Assembly (NCBI GenBank): GCA_038373885.1
Contig: JAWZYV010013546.1
Location: 45,877 to 109,876, forward strand
Direction of reading: 5' to 3'
Length of the DNA stretch: 64,000 nucleotides
DNA from: Cheiracanthium punctorium
Lineage: Eukaryota; Arthropoda; Arachnida; Araneae; Cheiracanthiidae
Shown: positions 10,801-23,445 of the stretch, in pieces
Layout of the letters: each line of letters opens with the position of its first letter
How positions within the stretch are numbered: the first letter of the stretch is position 1
Made by a program: the position numbers and the translations under genes
Notes under the pieces: model-generated
Database searches by the model: none
The model's input: only the letters and a program-made list of their open reading frames with translations
What the model was told of the DNA's origin: nothing

Positions 10801-12621
10801 AAAAAATTTTTGGCACAAAAATTTTTCTTCACACAATACAAAAAAAAATTTAACACAGGGACATGTCGCAAAGGCCAGGTGGGCAGACAAGCATTGCAAG
10901 CAAAAAAAAAATTTTAGTAACACAACCTAGGTACAAAAAAAAAAATTTTTTTTTTAAAGAAAAGAAATAATACCCACACCAGAATCACAGCAGTCGACAC
11001 AGTTACCTACACCAACCAACCCACAGGAAAAAAAACAACTACCTCTTAAAAGAAAAAAAAATTCAGTACTCAAAAATATTTAAAAGAAAACACTTTGCCT
11101 AATACACTAAAGAACACTTTGCACCAACCCAAGTCTTACATTGAAGACATCACATGTTACAAAATGAATACAGGACAACTTCCTGGATTCCAACAGAATA
11201 TAATGATTATACTTAGACATGAAACATTTATGAGTATAAAACAAAAGAAATTTGCACGAAACATGATTACATATACACAATACAACCACGAAGAAAAATT
11301 TGTACAGTTGGGAAATTTGGCGTAAACCCAACATGGTGAGGCATTACCTAGGCATAATTCAAGAAAGTAGTAAGCACAGAAATTCTAAAAAACACAGAGG
11401 AAACCACTCTGCTTAGGATTTGAGGGAGCAAACAAAATTTGGCGGAGTCAGCCCAGTGTCTAGAATTTGGCAACCCCCCATGCCAAACAAGAAAAATTGA
11501 CTCAAAGGAGTACAACAGTAGTGTGACATACACACAAAGCCTTACCAGACCATTTAAAGGGAAACTTAAGGTTTAAGTATGTAATTTTGACTCTTAAAAG
11601 AAACCTGTACATTAAGACTGCTTAACAAGTGCCAAAGAGCAACAAAAAATTTGTGATAAAAACAGCATGGTTAAATTAAACTGAGAAAAGCAGAGAACCC
11701 AGAGCCTCTTTAAACCCATACTGAAACTCAGAAGAACCTTGTAGACTAAACAGCAGCCCCACAGAGAATTTAAGAGAGACAGTCAAAGAAAATAACAGGC
11801 CTGCAGGAACACTATCCATCATTACTCCTACCCAAAAGACATTAAGTTTTGCTTACAGAAGACATTAATTAAGTATGTACATGACATAGCGAGAGAAAGA
11901 AAAACTTTACTTACACAAGTTACAAGAGCAATTTAAATATTACTATTAAATGCATATTATTAAAATGAATTAAAGATTGTAGCATATTAATAAAAGTTTT
12001 AACAGCAGCAATTGTGAAGATGTCACACTATAAATTAAAATGAGGGAAGTGTCCTCAATTTTCCTAATCACCCAACAGTAACTCCCAAATGCAAATTTAA
12101 TGCTTAACGATAATTTCTGTACTCACTTTAGGTCACAGTCAAGGGAAATAGTCGCATCCATGTATATTTAAAAAAAAATTTGTTTATCAAAACATTACAG
12201 AACAGTGTTTGTTTATTATTTGCTCCATTATGCGGAGCGATGGCACCCAAAATTACACATAAATTAAATCAAAACAACACCAAAACATTTGATACTCATA
12301 TTACATAGACTAAATGGACTTGAGATTGCAAAGTGATAAAAATTATAAACAATTTCCTAACATAAACCAAAGATACTTATGAAATGGCAGTAAGCACCAC
12401 TTCACCTAACACAAAATACATAAATTGAGTACTGAGCAACATAAAAAAAAATACACCAAACTATCTTTTAAGTACAAAACCAAACTGATCCCTGGGTCTC
12501 AAATTATAACCGTGACGTGGGGTAGATCTAGTGCGAATCAGGGGGAGTGGTAGAAGAAGGTTGTAAGTCACGCACATCTGATGCAGGGGATGCCATAAAT
12601 GAAACGGGTGACACAGAAGTA
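10801..12621 (-). other. long 3' non-coding region of gypsy element 1
   Basis: 1.8 kb between the end of pol and the polypurine tract. It is rich in A runs. No open frame above about 75 codons resembles an envelope or accessory protein. Confidence 0.6.
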
Positions 12622-15342
12622 TCACGAAAAAAAATCAAAGTCATCACTAGGAAGAGATTGGTTGTCAGGAGGTACAACAAGGGCAGAGGGTAAATCACAT
12701 ACAGCAAAATTCCACGGTAAGATATTAACATTAATAGAACAAGGATACTCTCTCATCAATTTAGAATGCCAATCTTCAGCGGGAGGTGGTGATACATTAT
12801 CAGTGATCTCTGGTGCAGAATCAGGAGGTGGCGAAATTAATGGAGTTGGAAAAACTTCTCTTTCAATTACTTTAATTAGCCTGTTTATGTGTACCGTCTG
12901 AGTTTGCGAGGGCTTTGCCAAAAGTGAAATTTCAAAAAGAACAGGAGAGAGTTTCTTTAACACGCGAAAAGGACCTTTATTAAGTTTACAGAGTTTATGT
13001 GACAAGTGCAGTTTAGTGGCAGGAACATGTAAGTATACAGTATCACCAACCTGAATAGACTTTGTGAAAGGCTTCGGATTCTTAGGATTTGATTGAAGAT
13101 GGGCCGCAGCAGAAAGATTTGTTTTAACGACATCAAAGGTATGTTGTAAATTTGTAATTAATTGTTGTGCATAAGATTGTGTATCAGCATATGTTTTAAA
13201 TTTAGAAGAAAAGATTAAATCATAAGGCATAAAAAGATCACGACCATACGTTAGAAAATCAGGGGACTCTTGTATCGTTCTGTGATGAGCTGTGCGAAAT
13301 GCTAGCAAGGCTAAGGGCACTTTTTCGCACCAGTCTTCTTGGGATTCAAGCACTAAATGGCTAAGAGAGTCAATTAAAGTCTTGTTAAGCCTTTCAACGA
13401 GGCCATTGCCTTGCGAATTATATGCAACAGTATGTTGTTTTTGAATTCCTAATACTTCGTAAACTTCCATCATAGCCTTTGAAAGAAAGTTAGAACCTCT
13501 GTCACTGTAGAGCACCTCCATGACACCATGACGAGAAATAAAATCAATAATAACCCTTGCAACAGTAGAACTCTGAATATTAGGAACAGGATACGCCTCT
13601 GGATATCTCGTGAAATAATCAGATATTACAATTAGCCACTTATTGTTGTGTTTGGAAGTAATTAAAGGGCCTACCGCATCTATTGCACATTTTTGAAATG
13701 GTCTCTCAGGTATAGGTATCTCTAGAATGGGAGCCTTCTGATTTTTATAGAACCCACGCCTAGCAATACACGAGTGGCAAGAAAGCACATAGCGTTTAAC
13801 TCGAGAATATAAACCGGGCCAGAAAAAATTTTGTCTTATGTGATGAAAAGTGCGCGATAAACCTACATGAGCTACAGTATTATTATCATGACATGCCTGC
13901 AACACCTGTTGCACAAGTGGCTTAGGAACAACTAACCTAATATTCTGGTATTGGAGTTTGCCTGAAAGTTGTTTATAAACAAGAACATTTTGTTGAAGAA
14001 AAAATTGGGTGTTATTACGTGTAATAGGAGAAGAGTCTTGAAGTTGCGAAATTAATTTTTGACAAAAGGGATCAGAATTTTGAAAAGTTATGATATCTCG
14101 ATTTGACGTGGAAATTAAGTTAGAAGAGAAGGGTGTAGAATCAATAACGTTAACTTCACGTGATAAATAATCTGCCATTAAATTCAATTTGCCAGGTTTA
14201 TGAATAATTTTAAAAGAATATTGTTGGAGAGTCATTAACCATCTGGCAATTCGTGAAGTGGGATCTTTAAATTTAAAAATTTGCGAGAGAGACTTCTGAT
14301 CACAGTAAACAGTAAATTCAGTACCGTAGAGGTACTGCTTAAAATGCATAATGCCAAAAACTACAGCTAAGGCTTCCTTTTCTACCACTGAGTAATTGAT
14401 TTCCGCTGCGGAAATTTTTTTAGATGCATAACATACGGGGTGCGGAAAACCAGAGTCATCGGCCTGGGTTAGGACAGCTCCTATATCACACTTACTAGCG
14501 TCAGTGCATAGAGCAAAAGGCTTGTTAAAATTCGGTAAAGCAAGGCAGGGCTCCTTCATCAAGGCATCACGTAAAGAATTAAAAGCATCACTTTCTGAAT
14601 CTCTCCAACGAAATTTTACATCATCCCTTGTTAAGTTAGTAAGGAGAAGTGCTACGTCAGAATAATCTGGTATAAATTTCCTGTAAAATCCTGTCAGCCC
14701 TAAAAAGGATCTAACCTGTTTCTTAGTCGAAGGGGGTCTAGCATTTTTGATAGCTTCCAAATTCTTAGGGTCAGGCATTACCTTTCCTTCTACCACTTTG
14801 TGCCCAAGATATGTTATTTCTGACTTCGCTAAAGAACATTTTTTTTTTGGCTTTAATTTAAGATTAGCATCTAGGAGTCTCTGGAATACTAATTCTAACC
14901 GATGGACATGGTCCTCAAAGGTTTGCGATGCCACGACAACATCGTCTATATAGACGGCGATTTGATAATTTGATAGACCAGAGAGAACCACACTCATTAG
15001 ACGTTGGAAACTAGAACTTGCATTTTTGAGACCGAAAGGCATTCGGCGAAACTGAAACATGCCTTCTTCGGTAGCAATGCCAGTGAGATGGCCATCTGCG
15101 GGATGCATGAACATCTGATGAAAACCCAAAGTTAAGTCGAGAGAAGAAAAGAATTTAGCTCCGGCCAATAAATCAATCATTTCCGATAAATTTGGGAGAG
15201 GAAAATTATCTGGTATAGTCTTCGCATTTAATTTTCGGAGATCAGCCACGAGGCGAAAGGATCCATCCGGTTTTCTCACAAGTAACACTGGGGCAGCATA
15301 GCTAGAAGTGGAAGGCTCAATGATACCTGCTTCCAAAAGTGT
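12622..15342 (-). pseudogene. gypsy element 1 Pol: RT, RNase H, integrase
   Basis: 904 codons open from the methionine at 15336. RT: DLRKLNAKT, SLDLTLGFHQ, RRMPFGLKNA and YIDD at residues 129-132. RNase H catalytic residues appear to be D279 (CTDAS), E319, D346 and D389 (MADYLSR). Integrase zinc domain has His near 490-498 and C520/C523; catalytic triad is D553, D612 and E648, with the 35-residue D-E spacing. A GPF-type module lies near residue 800. The true start is upstream: the same frame continues beyond a TAA (15343-15345), a probable single-base change, into 15346-16005. Without that stop and the gag-protease damage it would be a normal polyprotein. Confidence 0.92.
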
Positions 15343-16160
15343 TTATATTTGCTTTCTCATTTCCGGCTTCAAACTGTAAGGGACTCTATACGGCTTTGAT
15401 CTAACCGGGATATCATCAGTTAGAAAAATGCAGTGTTGAATGATGGGACAAGCACCCAAATCAGAAGAGCTTTGCGAAAAAATCTGCTTGTACTTAGACA
15501 ACAAATCCATCAGAGCTGCACGTTGATCGTCATTTAAATGAGAAAGATCTATGTCTTTAGCCCACGCCTCAAAATTTTCCTCGCCAGAATTTTCTTCAAT
15601 TACATTTACAGAGCTAATATCAGTTGAGGTATTTATGAGATGTACGTTAACTAACTTAGTGTGTTTATTTAAAATTATGTGGTCATCAGTTAAATTTATT
15701 AATTGTACTAAACAAGTTAAGTCTTCAGTTATAGTAGAAATTGAGTTGGCGATTAAAAAGGAATTTAAATTTAAGTCACAATTTGGTTCAATAAATACAG
15801 ACTGGTCTATGAAAGTAGCGTCAATGTCCGGTATACTGACGTGAACAATTTTTTGGAACCTGGCAGGAAGAGTAACTTTTCTAGGCAACATGCCAAAAAG
15901 CGAAAGAAAATTAGGCTCTGGAATAGAATCGGATTGCAACGGTTCCTCACAGACTTGAGTGTCTGACGTGCAGGTTTCACTAAAATTTGGCAGATGTTCA
16001 CCCATCCAACTGACGCTGACCCCTCACATGACAAAGTACTGTTTTCACAGTTTAAAATAAAATTATTTTCCTTAAGAAAATCTAAGCCTAATACCATATT
16101 GAAATTGGGGGACAGCATAGAAAGAGCGATAAGAAATTTTGCTTGAAAAGAGACATGATT
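15343..16160 (-). pseudogene. gypsy element 1: end of protease and linker to RT
   Basis: The frame 15343-16005 encodes the region between protease and RT, ending in the conserved pre-RT motif PVRSKPYRVPYSLKPEM before a TAA stop. Upstream, frame 15807-16118 contains NMVLGLDFLKENNFILN, the C-terminal flap of a retropepsin. The two are joined by a frameshift near 16005-16015. The catalytic Asp part of the protease is not present. Short repeated 'atttttatac' units at 16155-16198 mark the deletion junction to gag. Confidence 0.8.
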
Positions 16161-16199
16161 AATTTTTATACTAATTTTTATACATGATTAATTTATATA

Positions 16200-16628
16200 C
16201 TAAGGAAGCGGCTCAGATGCGGACTTTGCCTTAAGGTTGCTGTTAGCAACACCTTCTAAACGCGTGGCGAACTCCCTAACAGACTCACCTACCGTCTGGG
16301 TACAGGAGGTAAAATTAGAAATCGCTAGCGCGTAGTCTTTTGACTCCGCAAAATGATCCTGAAAGGCCTGTCTGTACTCTTTGAGCGTCTCAAAAGATTT
16401 GCCCTTAATGGAGGATAAAAAGAATTGTTTCACGGGGCCCTCCAAACGGAGCTGGGACATAGCAATAGCATGCTTGTCCGTCCCGCCCGTGGCCTTAGCG
16501 ACCGTTTCCAAAGTATCAAAAAAGTCATTAACATTTTTTTCCGTAAGGGATGGCAACATCGTTACTAAAAATGGGCATGGTACTGGGGTAGTACCAGAGG
16601 CACCTGATAAGTCATCACCCGACAGCAT
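16200..16628 (-). pseudogene. gypsy element 1 Gag, N-terminal part
   Basis: 142 codons from an ATG at 16628 just inside the primer binding site. Visible are a capsid-like helical region (KNVNDFFDTLE, MSQLRLEGPVKQFF, LKEYRQAFQDHF) and ESVREFATRLEGVA, typical of retrotransposon Gag. It is cut after about 135 residues, where sequence jumps into the protease remnant, so the C-terminal capsid and any zinc knuckle are lost. Confidence 0.8.
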
Positions 16629-16739
16629 GACTCAAAATTAAATTTAAAAAAAACAATATTTTCCCCCAAAATGATAAGGATAAAATATTAAAATATTGTT
16701 TATGCAAATTTCATCACACCAAAGCTGAGTTTTTAGTTC

Positions 16740-16759
16740 CGACAGGGGTCACGGCACCA
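16740..16759 (-). other. primer binding site of gypsy element 1
   Basis: Read on the minus strand, TGGTGCCGTGACCCC follows the 5' LTR end after a few bases. It starts with the TGG complementary to a tRNA CCA end. The tRNA species is not assigned. Confidence 0.6.
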
Positions 16760-16765
16760 AAACTT

Positions 16766-17341
16766 TGCCGTGTTGCATATGAAAAGAGTGGTTAGTACAT
16801 TGCAAAAAAAAAGAAAAAAAAACCTAGAACATTGCACAGTAAAAATTAAAATCCAACGACAAGGCATCGAAATATTAAACCGAACCCCAGGTTACGGCCG
16901 GAGTGGCCTCAGCTGAAAAGGAACTTGGTGTGGATGTAACATGCATACACAAGAAAGACACAAGTTATTGCAAGAAAAATTTACATTTATTCAAATTGAT
17001 ATTCTATTGCAGTTTAAGACACTAATGGATGGCATAAGTTTTGATTTCTACACTCAGCGTTTCACAGACATTTTAAATACTTGGCACACACATGATTCAC
17101 CATATTGTGGTTCTTCAGAAATATCATAAATCAACACATTTTACAGCTTTAGAGAGATTTTCACTGGGCACTAGGCCAAAGATTAACATAAGATTAGAGA
17201 TTATCCGACGTGCATGTCAAATTTATTTGCGCCATGAGAGGCCTCCCAAGAAAAGGGTAACACTTCAATAACAATAAGCACACATTATAAACTATGTAGA
17301 ATAGCACATTTCAAAGTTTGGCAGAGATACACATGATTCTT

Positions 17342-17378
<37 letters not shown>

Positions 17379-18713
17379 TGATTTTTTGTAGAATAGAAAG
17401 AAAAAAAAAAAAACTTTAACAATTAAAACATGGATTTAAGAATGAAGTGGTGAAATTAAAGGTTAATTATTGAAGGGGACTGGTACTAAGGCTAAACTAA
17501 GTTATGGGGGATGTGGGGCTTAACGCCTGTGCCCAAAATGGCGCAACAGGGTGAGCAGAATGGAAGAGAGCCCAAGTGGAAGGCCGCAAGACTCCGGGGG
17601 GTCCTAGATAAACTTTCATGGCCGAGGGAGATGGTCTTAGTAATAGAAAATGACGTGAAAGATCTTACTGCTTCATTCTGGGTGTTGTTGGACTAAAGGA
17701 CGGCTCCTTCAAACACGGGTCAGCAACGTAGACCTCGGCATTACATGAATATCGCTCCTGCGTCGTCACTTGCAAAAAAATGTGAAAACATCACCTGAGT
17801 CATTCCGATGGCTGGGACTCCCCTTTCAGACCGCAGCTCACTCCTCTGGATGCCGGTGCATTCTCACGGCCTTCTCATGGTGGCTGAAATACAAGGTCGG
17901 CTCCGGGAATTAAGATGTGAAGATGCAACTGCCTCTCAACCAAACTTGCCCTGATCCCTGCTAAGTAGTCGTCCTGTGTGGACCCGAGACTAACCCGATG
18001 CTAGTCTCCTTGCACCAGGCCTAGTCAAGGGAAAAATCTGGAAACCTCCACACCCACGCTCACTCCAATCTCAACCGACGCTCTCCTCCTTTCCAGCCGG
18101 CGCTTTCCTTCCTCCCCCCCTCACGCGCTGCTTCCTCAACCAATGACAGATCGCCAACGCCAGCTTCCTTCTCGAAATCTCTGGAGAGAAACGCGCGGGA
18201 AAAAGGAGTCCGTGTGCAAAGCACCGATCTTCTCTGAAAATGGCGGACGATTTCAAGATGGCGAGAAATCAGATGAAGCGTCAATCGAAATGAAAAAAAA
18301 AAATGGTGATTGATCGAAACAGTACCTAGGCCCTAAAAATAGTCAAATCGCACGGGGAAAAGCTCAAAATTAAGAATTATTCCTAACTAGGACCAAACTC
18401 TAATCCAAAATATTAGTAAAAGAATAAAATAAAAGGAAAACATTTAAATTTAAGTAAACATCTTAGGATTGGATTTAGAAAAACAGATTTAAGGCAAAAA
18501 CATAATAAATAAAGTGAATTAAGCAAATATTAAAAGAAAATATTTAAGGAAGCATTAAAGATATATCATTATTAACTTCAAAAAAAGGTAAAATACTCAT
18601 TAAAAGATAGCAAAATTATTGTAAGTTATTGAAAAAGAAACACTTGTTGCAAAACTTATTATTAAAAAAAAGCAAAATCACTTGAAATGAAAATAGGTTG
18701 ATACCACACATCA
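16766..18713 (-). repeat. gypsy element 1, 5' LTR (long form)
   Basis: 1948 bp. It carries two long A runs (17345-17375, 17401-17413). Its ends are shared with the 3' LTR at 9875 and the solo LTR at 30053. A central segment 17003-18147 is missing from the 3' LTR, while a 40-bp segment near 18471 is missing here. Confidence 0.88.
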
Positions 18714-18861
18714 CTTCGTCTCTTTTGTGGCTGCTTCACAAAATTGAAATCGATCGAAACAGCCGCTTCACAAAATTACAATCAATTTAAAACGACCCCT
18801 TCACAAAAAAAGAAGCAAAACTGGGACCATGGAAAAAATTCCTGGATCGACCCCTGAATAC

Positions 18862-19679
18862 ATTTATGATTTTAATCCCTTGAGTACATTTCATGACCAT
18901 GTTGCATCATGCACTTGCTTTGCCTAAGCAATGGATAACAAGGATGTTTTATCATTCAAACTGTTTCAAGTTTTTTGTCATACTGCTCCTTTCATACATT
19001 TAGATTCAATTTACAATATTAATACTAATTACTATGTACATGATATCGCCCAAATAATTGAATTCAGACAAAATATGTTGTCTTTATATACTGTTCCATA
19101 CACATCAGCAAATTAAATCTGGTCTAAATACAAGAATTTCTTCACATAAATCAATACCCAAGGGGTTAATCTTCTTTATTCAGAAAATGTGAGAATGATG
19201 TTCTTCTTTGGCATGTAAAGTAGCAGGCCTCCTGGTGGTGCACCATGGGTAACGTTCAATTTGCTACAGCTTTGATGGCAATAACTTTCTATTCTGCAAG
19301 ACTTTTGACAAACAGGACATTTAAACAGAACTTAACTGCAATCTGCAGAGGGATCAAGGGACAAGAGCTAGGACATTACCAATGAGAAAGGCTCTTGCTT
19401 TCCTGATGCCCCGGCAAAAGAAGCAGTTGCATGCTTCAGACTACTAACAAAGCATGATTGTTAAAGGTCAATGTCAATACACCAGAAAGTACTCTGTGCG
19501 ACTCACATCAACATATGACAATCCACCCTCTGGAGTTGCCCGACACTATGCAGTTTTAATTGTATTGTCTAAAAAATACTGGAAGGCTCATATAGTAATG
19601 GCATAGGAGCTAATTTGTATGTGGCATTTGTTAAACAAATAAATAAATGTTCTTCTTTTGTTTAATGTTTATTACTCTC
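18862..19679. other. intronic spacer, nothing recognised
   Basis: No long frame with a recognisable motif and no terminal repeats found. Confidence 0.45.
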
Positions 19680-21560
19680 CACAACAAGATCCCAGCAGTT
19701 GTCGCTCATCATTGAAGTGTTCCAGTGACCCTGATAGCAATTTTCTATCATGAGAACATCTTGGTGAAAGTGTTCACCCTGCTCCTTACTTACGGCTTCC
19801 AAATTTTGTGGGAAGAAATTGAGGTGCAATTGTAAAAAGTTAATTTTAATTGACATTCCGCATCCCATGTTCTTGTAGCTTCCAACAGATCATTCACAAT
19901 GGAAACATAGTTATTACCTTTCTGTTGCTCAAAGAGCTGTTGGAAACTGTCTTGAGAGAAGATAAATAGCTAATTCAATATTTGTGAATTGGGTGTCAAA
20001 GGATGGACTGCCTTTCAATAGTTTTCTTACTTATGGTTCAAAAAATATACTTTCTTCTAGCTTTGCTTCATTAAATCTGGGAAACTTTTCTTTTAAGTGA
20101 TTGATGTCCTGACCTTCTTTATTCAGAACCTTTAACAAAGTTCTTCATAAGGCGTCACTTGACAAGAAGCAGAGGTCAAACTATTGGGCTCAATCATTGA
20201 AGTATTTTTCACAATTTCCTTTATAGTAACATATGATTTCCTTATAGGCCACTCCTTGGCTGTACAGTGGTTCTAGGTGCCAAGGCTGTTCCACAGGCAC
20301 TACACACAGCAGTACTTTGTAAATCCACAATGTAAACCTGTAAAAGTGTAACAACTTTTACATCACAGCAAAGTTGTTATTCATGATCTTTACATTTAAT
20401 TGCCTCTAACAATAAAGCCATGGTTTCATAAGTTTTTTCCCAAGTCTGCTGTATAAACCAAAGGCACTGATGGAAAAGTATTGTCATTACACAGTAGTAC
20501 AGCTTTCAATGTGGTTTTACTAGAGTGAATAAACTGTTGCCATTTCTGAGAGTTATGTTGTACCAGGGCTAGAAATTGGGAGCTAAAGTTTACGCTTCAA
20601 TCGCAATCAGCAATTTTTTTCAGTCGCCAAACTGTTTCACTTAGGTGCAATTTCAAAAACCTTTGTTTTGTTTACAAAACAACATAAGGCATTCTTTACA
20701 TTAATTACATTACTATAAACCGACCATAAGGCATTTAAAAAAGACAGTAAACTGGTAATAAAGTCTTGCCAAGTCCAAATATTCGATCAATAACAATTTA
20801 TTGCAAAAATACTACAACTAATAATATATAATACTTCATTTTAGTAAGCTGATTTTGAAATTTTGACGACATATGCATAATAATAATAAAGAAGATTAGG
20901 ATAGTAATTGAAATTATATGAATGACATGTAGCAGTTGCTAGAGTAAAAGAAAAAAAACCTTTTAAATTAAGACCAGACCCGATCAGCACTTTCACAGCT
21001 CTGAGTCCGTGGATAGTTGTGCAATACCTGGATAAAAGTTAGTCCTCAAAAATGACGACTAGGTGTAAAATCTAAGTCGTCCAAACAAAATTTACAGTTG
21101 CAAATTACAACTAACGACCATTCATTTCGAGCCCTGTGTTGTACATACATATACACTTAGCTGTATCATCAGACCATCAATACCTCTACATACACACACT
21201 GAATTCTGCCTGTTGAAATACTAAGCTAAAGTAACTCTTGATCTTAAACAGGACATTTTTGTACCTGGAGCTAGAAGGTTTCATTGTTGCAATCTCAAGC
21301 CCAACAGTTCAGCTTTCTGTTTCAAAAGTTGTGAACCAAATTATTCAGTTCCTTTCAATTAAAGAGCTAAGAGTCATGAGATTGGAGCAGTACTTTTATA
21401 CAGGATCAGCATCTTCAGATTCATTTAATATTGTGTATCATTCTGTGGCTTGCAAGTTACAGACAGAAGCAGGCAACCTTTCTTTATGCGACTCGGGCAA
21501 ATGCACTGGAGATACATTGGGACACTTTAGTTTATGTCTCTTGAATGTCTTGCAATATTT
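19680..21560 (-). pseudogene. relic of a repetitive arthropod gene family (FIxSSK / ERFHQD type)
   Basis: On the minus strand, broken frames between about 21230 and 19680 give a recognisable order of blocks: RGIDGLMIQL, QFIHSSKTTLKAVLL, YTKYC, KVLNKEGQDINHLKEKFPRF, then LHLNFFPQNLEAVSKEQGEHFHQD and YQGHWNTSMMSDNCW. I know this block order from a multi-copy family of uncharacterised, probably transposon-borne proteins of arthropods. Its function is unknown. The relic has many stops and frameshifts and is split by a hAT MITE at 20564-21136. Limits are approximate, the right one being least certain. Confidence 0.65.
20564..21136. mobile_element. hAT-type MITE with 8-bp target duplication
   Basis: 573 bp with inverted ends CAGGGCTAGAAAT / ATTTCGAGCCCTG and a perfect 8-bp duplication TGTTGTAC (20556-20563, 21137-21144). 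The interior is non-coding. It interrupts the protein relic at 19680-21560 just before the QFIHSSK block. The 8-bp duplication identifies the hAT superfamily. Confidence 0.88.
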
Positions 21561-21599
21561 GTTGAAGCACAAGTAATAGTCTGAAAAATGGTCTTTAGG

Positions 21600-22810
21600 A
21601 TCACAGGAGCAGCAAATGGTACTGCTTTCATCGTGCTAGAGACGTGTCATGTGATATGTTGGACACTGCGATTTGTTTCACACATATAAATAGGGGAGAT
21701 AGGTTCAGATGTGCAAGAAATTCTGTCACTAGTATGTGCGGACAGAGTTGCCAATTTAGCCACTTTGTGGCTAGATCTTGGCCAACTGGCAATACCCAAG
21801 TTCTTTGTAAATTGAAAATGAAAGTCCAAATGAGTCAAAAAACACTTGAAGACAAGCATATTTCAGTAGCACAAGCAATTAGAAGTAAACGCTAATGAAT
21901 AATTTATTTTCTATCAGCTTGAAAACACTTTTAGCCATTTCCGGCCACTTTGATTTCAGCAGAGTTAGCAATATTATGTATGAACCTCAGTGGTGTGGAC
22001 AGTAACAGAAACGAACAACATATAAAAAGGAGAGATGTATAAGTAAAAAATAACTGAAAAAAATTCAGTTTAAAATTAACTTGCTAAAAAATATACACAA
22101 AAAAAAAGAAAGAAATCTACAGTTAATTTTTAGAAATTTAATGGTTATGTTAATCAATTACATTAAAAATTAATTATTTACATTGATATATTTTAAAATA
22201 CAACAAAATTAAACACTGTATTTTACTTTGTGTTTCATTAAGCAATATTTGTGTAACATATTGAGATATAATTACTTATATCTCAACTCTTATTTCGCTA
22301 AGAAGCTAAGTTTCTTCTAAAAAGCTACGTTTAACCTCTTATGCATGCATAGAATTTATGTTTAAAAAATATTTTTATCCAACTCCCTCCACCTCCCCCT
22401 CCCCAAAACAGAACTAGTTACGAGCTTGATTTTTTCCCCACAATTTGTTCTGCGGGGGATATCCATTGAATGATTGTTGTAAATGAATCCTGACAGTGCT
22501 TATTTAAAATGCTTATGAAATAACCATCTTTTGTAAAAATATTTATAAAAGAAAATAGAAAGTGCCAAGTGGCGATAAAGGCTCTATTCTGTCAGGTGAT
22601 ACTCATTTTTTTAAAATTAATTTTAGCTTTAATTTTTAGCTTAGGGATAGCAGCTAATTTTTACACATTAGGTTTCTTTTAGTGTGTACTTATGACTGCA
22701 TTAAATTTGTTACATTTGGTGAGTGAGCTTCGGGGAGGTTACCTTGTAAGTACTCCGTTGAGCCGATGATTATATTATTATCTTTACATCGTCAAACTAA
22801 TATGCTAAAA
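21600..22810. other. intronic spacer, nothing recognised
   Basis: AT-rich, with weak unassigned repeat similarity near 21740-21790. No element boundaries or coding motifs were found. Confidence 0.45.
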
Positions 22811-22957
22811 TGAAAGAGCTAAACAAAAGCAAGCTAGCCAGGCATCAAAGCTAGAGTATTTAAATCTTAGCCGCGCCACACTAAGTATGCTATGACAAGG
22901 ACACCTGTACCGGCAGGAGAACAGCATGTGCGAAGCACGTAACCTCATTGGAAGCAG

Positions 22958-23189
22958 TGGACGCAGTGGTTGTTAAATAAGCTACACCAGTCAACTGTTT
23001 TAAACTAAAAAGAACACATTTTAATGAACAATATACAGGTACAACGGCAACCGTTCTGTTGCACTGAACCGACAACACAAGAAGTTTAAACGTCCTTATA
23101 TACAGCCATGCCATCTCTCGGGCCTACATTTGCATTTACCTGGTTTCTTCTTCTCTTGGACGTCCGGACGAAACCTTGTAACTCTGACA
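22958..23189 (-). repeat. copia element 2, 3' LTR
   Basis: 232 bp, starting TGTCAGAG and ending CGTCCA on the minus strand. Near-identical to 44086-44316. Confidence 0.88.
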
Positions 23190-23199
23190 ATCCGGCCCC

Positions 23200-23445
23200 A
23201 TCGAAGAAACTTGAATCCATCATCCAATTACAATAAAAATTAAACTTTTCATATGGTAAAGCTTTTGTCAGTATGTCTGCTAAATTTTGATTACCAGATA
23301 CATACAATAAATTAAATTTTTTCATTTCCAACAGTTTCTTTATATAAAAATACCTTGTATCAATATGTTTAGTCCTTTGACTATCATTACAATTTTTAGA
23401 AAACTGTATTGCACTTTGATTATCGCAATAAACTTTCGGTAAAGA
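23200..23445 (-). pseudogene. copia element 2 RNase H, C-terminal part
   Basis: Minus-strand blocks KVYCDNQSAIQFSKN, RTKHIDTRYFYIKK and LADILTKALPYEKF, the copia RNase H end with its DNQSA and ADILTK acidic residues. A TAG near 23445 separates it from the frame to its right. The tail reads on towards the LTR. Confidence 0.85.

Larger units (their letters stand above)
9875..18713 (-). mobile_element. Ty3/gypsy element 1, LTR to LTR
   Basis: 8839 bp on the minus strand, flanked by a 4-bp duplication CTTC (9871-9874, 18714-18717). LTRs start TGATGTGTGG and end ACACGGCA when read on the minus strand. In order: 5' LTR (16766-18713), primer binding site, gag fragment, protease remnant, RT, RNase H, integrase, a long 3' non-coding region, a polypurine tract and the 3' LTR (9875-10783). 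The RT-RNase H-integrase order is normal for gypsy. A gag-protease deletion, a frameshift and one stop in pol make it defective. Confidence 0.9.
9843..18856. mobile_element. small MITE (CAGGGGTCGAT ends) interrupted by gypsy element 1
   Basis: The left end CAGGGGTCGATGCAG (9843) and right end ATCGACCCCTG (18856) are inverted repeats, flanked by a perfect 5-bp duplication AATAC (9838-9842, 18857-18861). Without the 8.8-kb gypsy element it is about 170 bp long. The 5-bp duplication and CAGGG start recall the CAGGGTGTC MITEs. Confidence 0.75.

Noticed and set aside
10801..12621. Possible envelope gene downstream of gypsy 1 pol
   Set aside because: No frame above about 75 codons and no signal peptide or membrane pattern. 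Only a long non-coding tail.
18060..18284. Open frames around 'gatggcgagaaatcag' and similar frames at 10013-10278 and 32747-33202
   Set aside because: All lie at the same place in LTRs of one gypsy family. They are non-coding LTR sequence.
21238..21576. 112-codon plus-strand frame
   Set aside because: No recognisable domain. It is partly antisense to the protein relic at 19680-21560.
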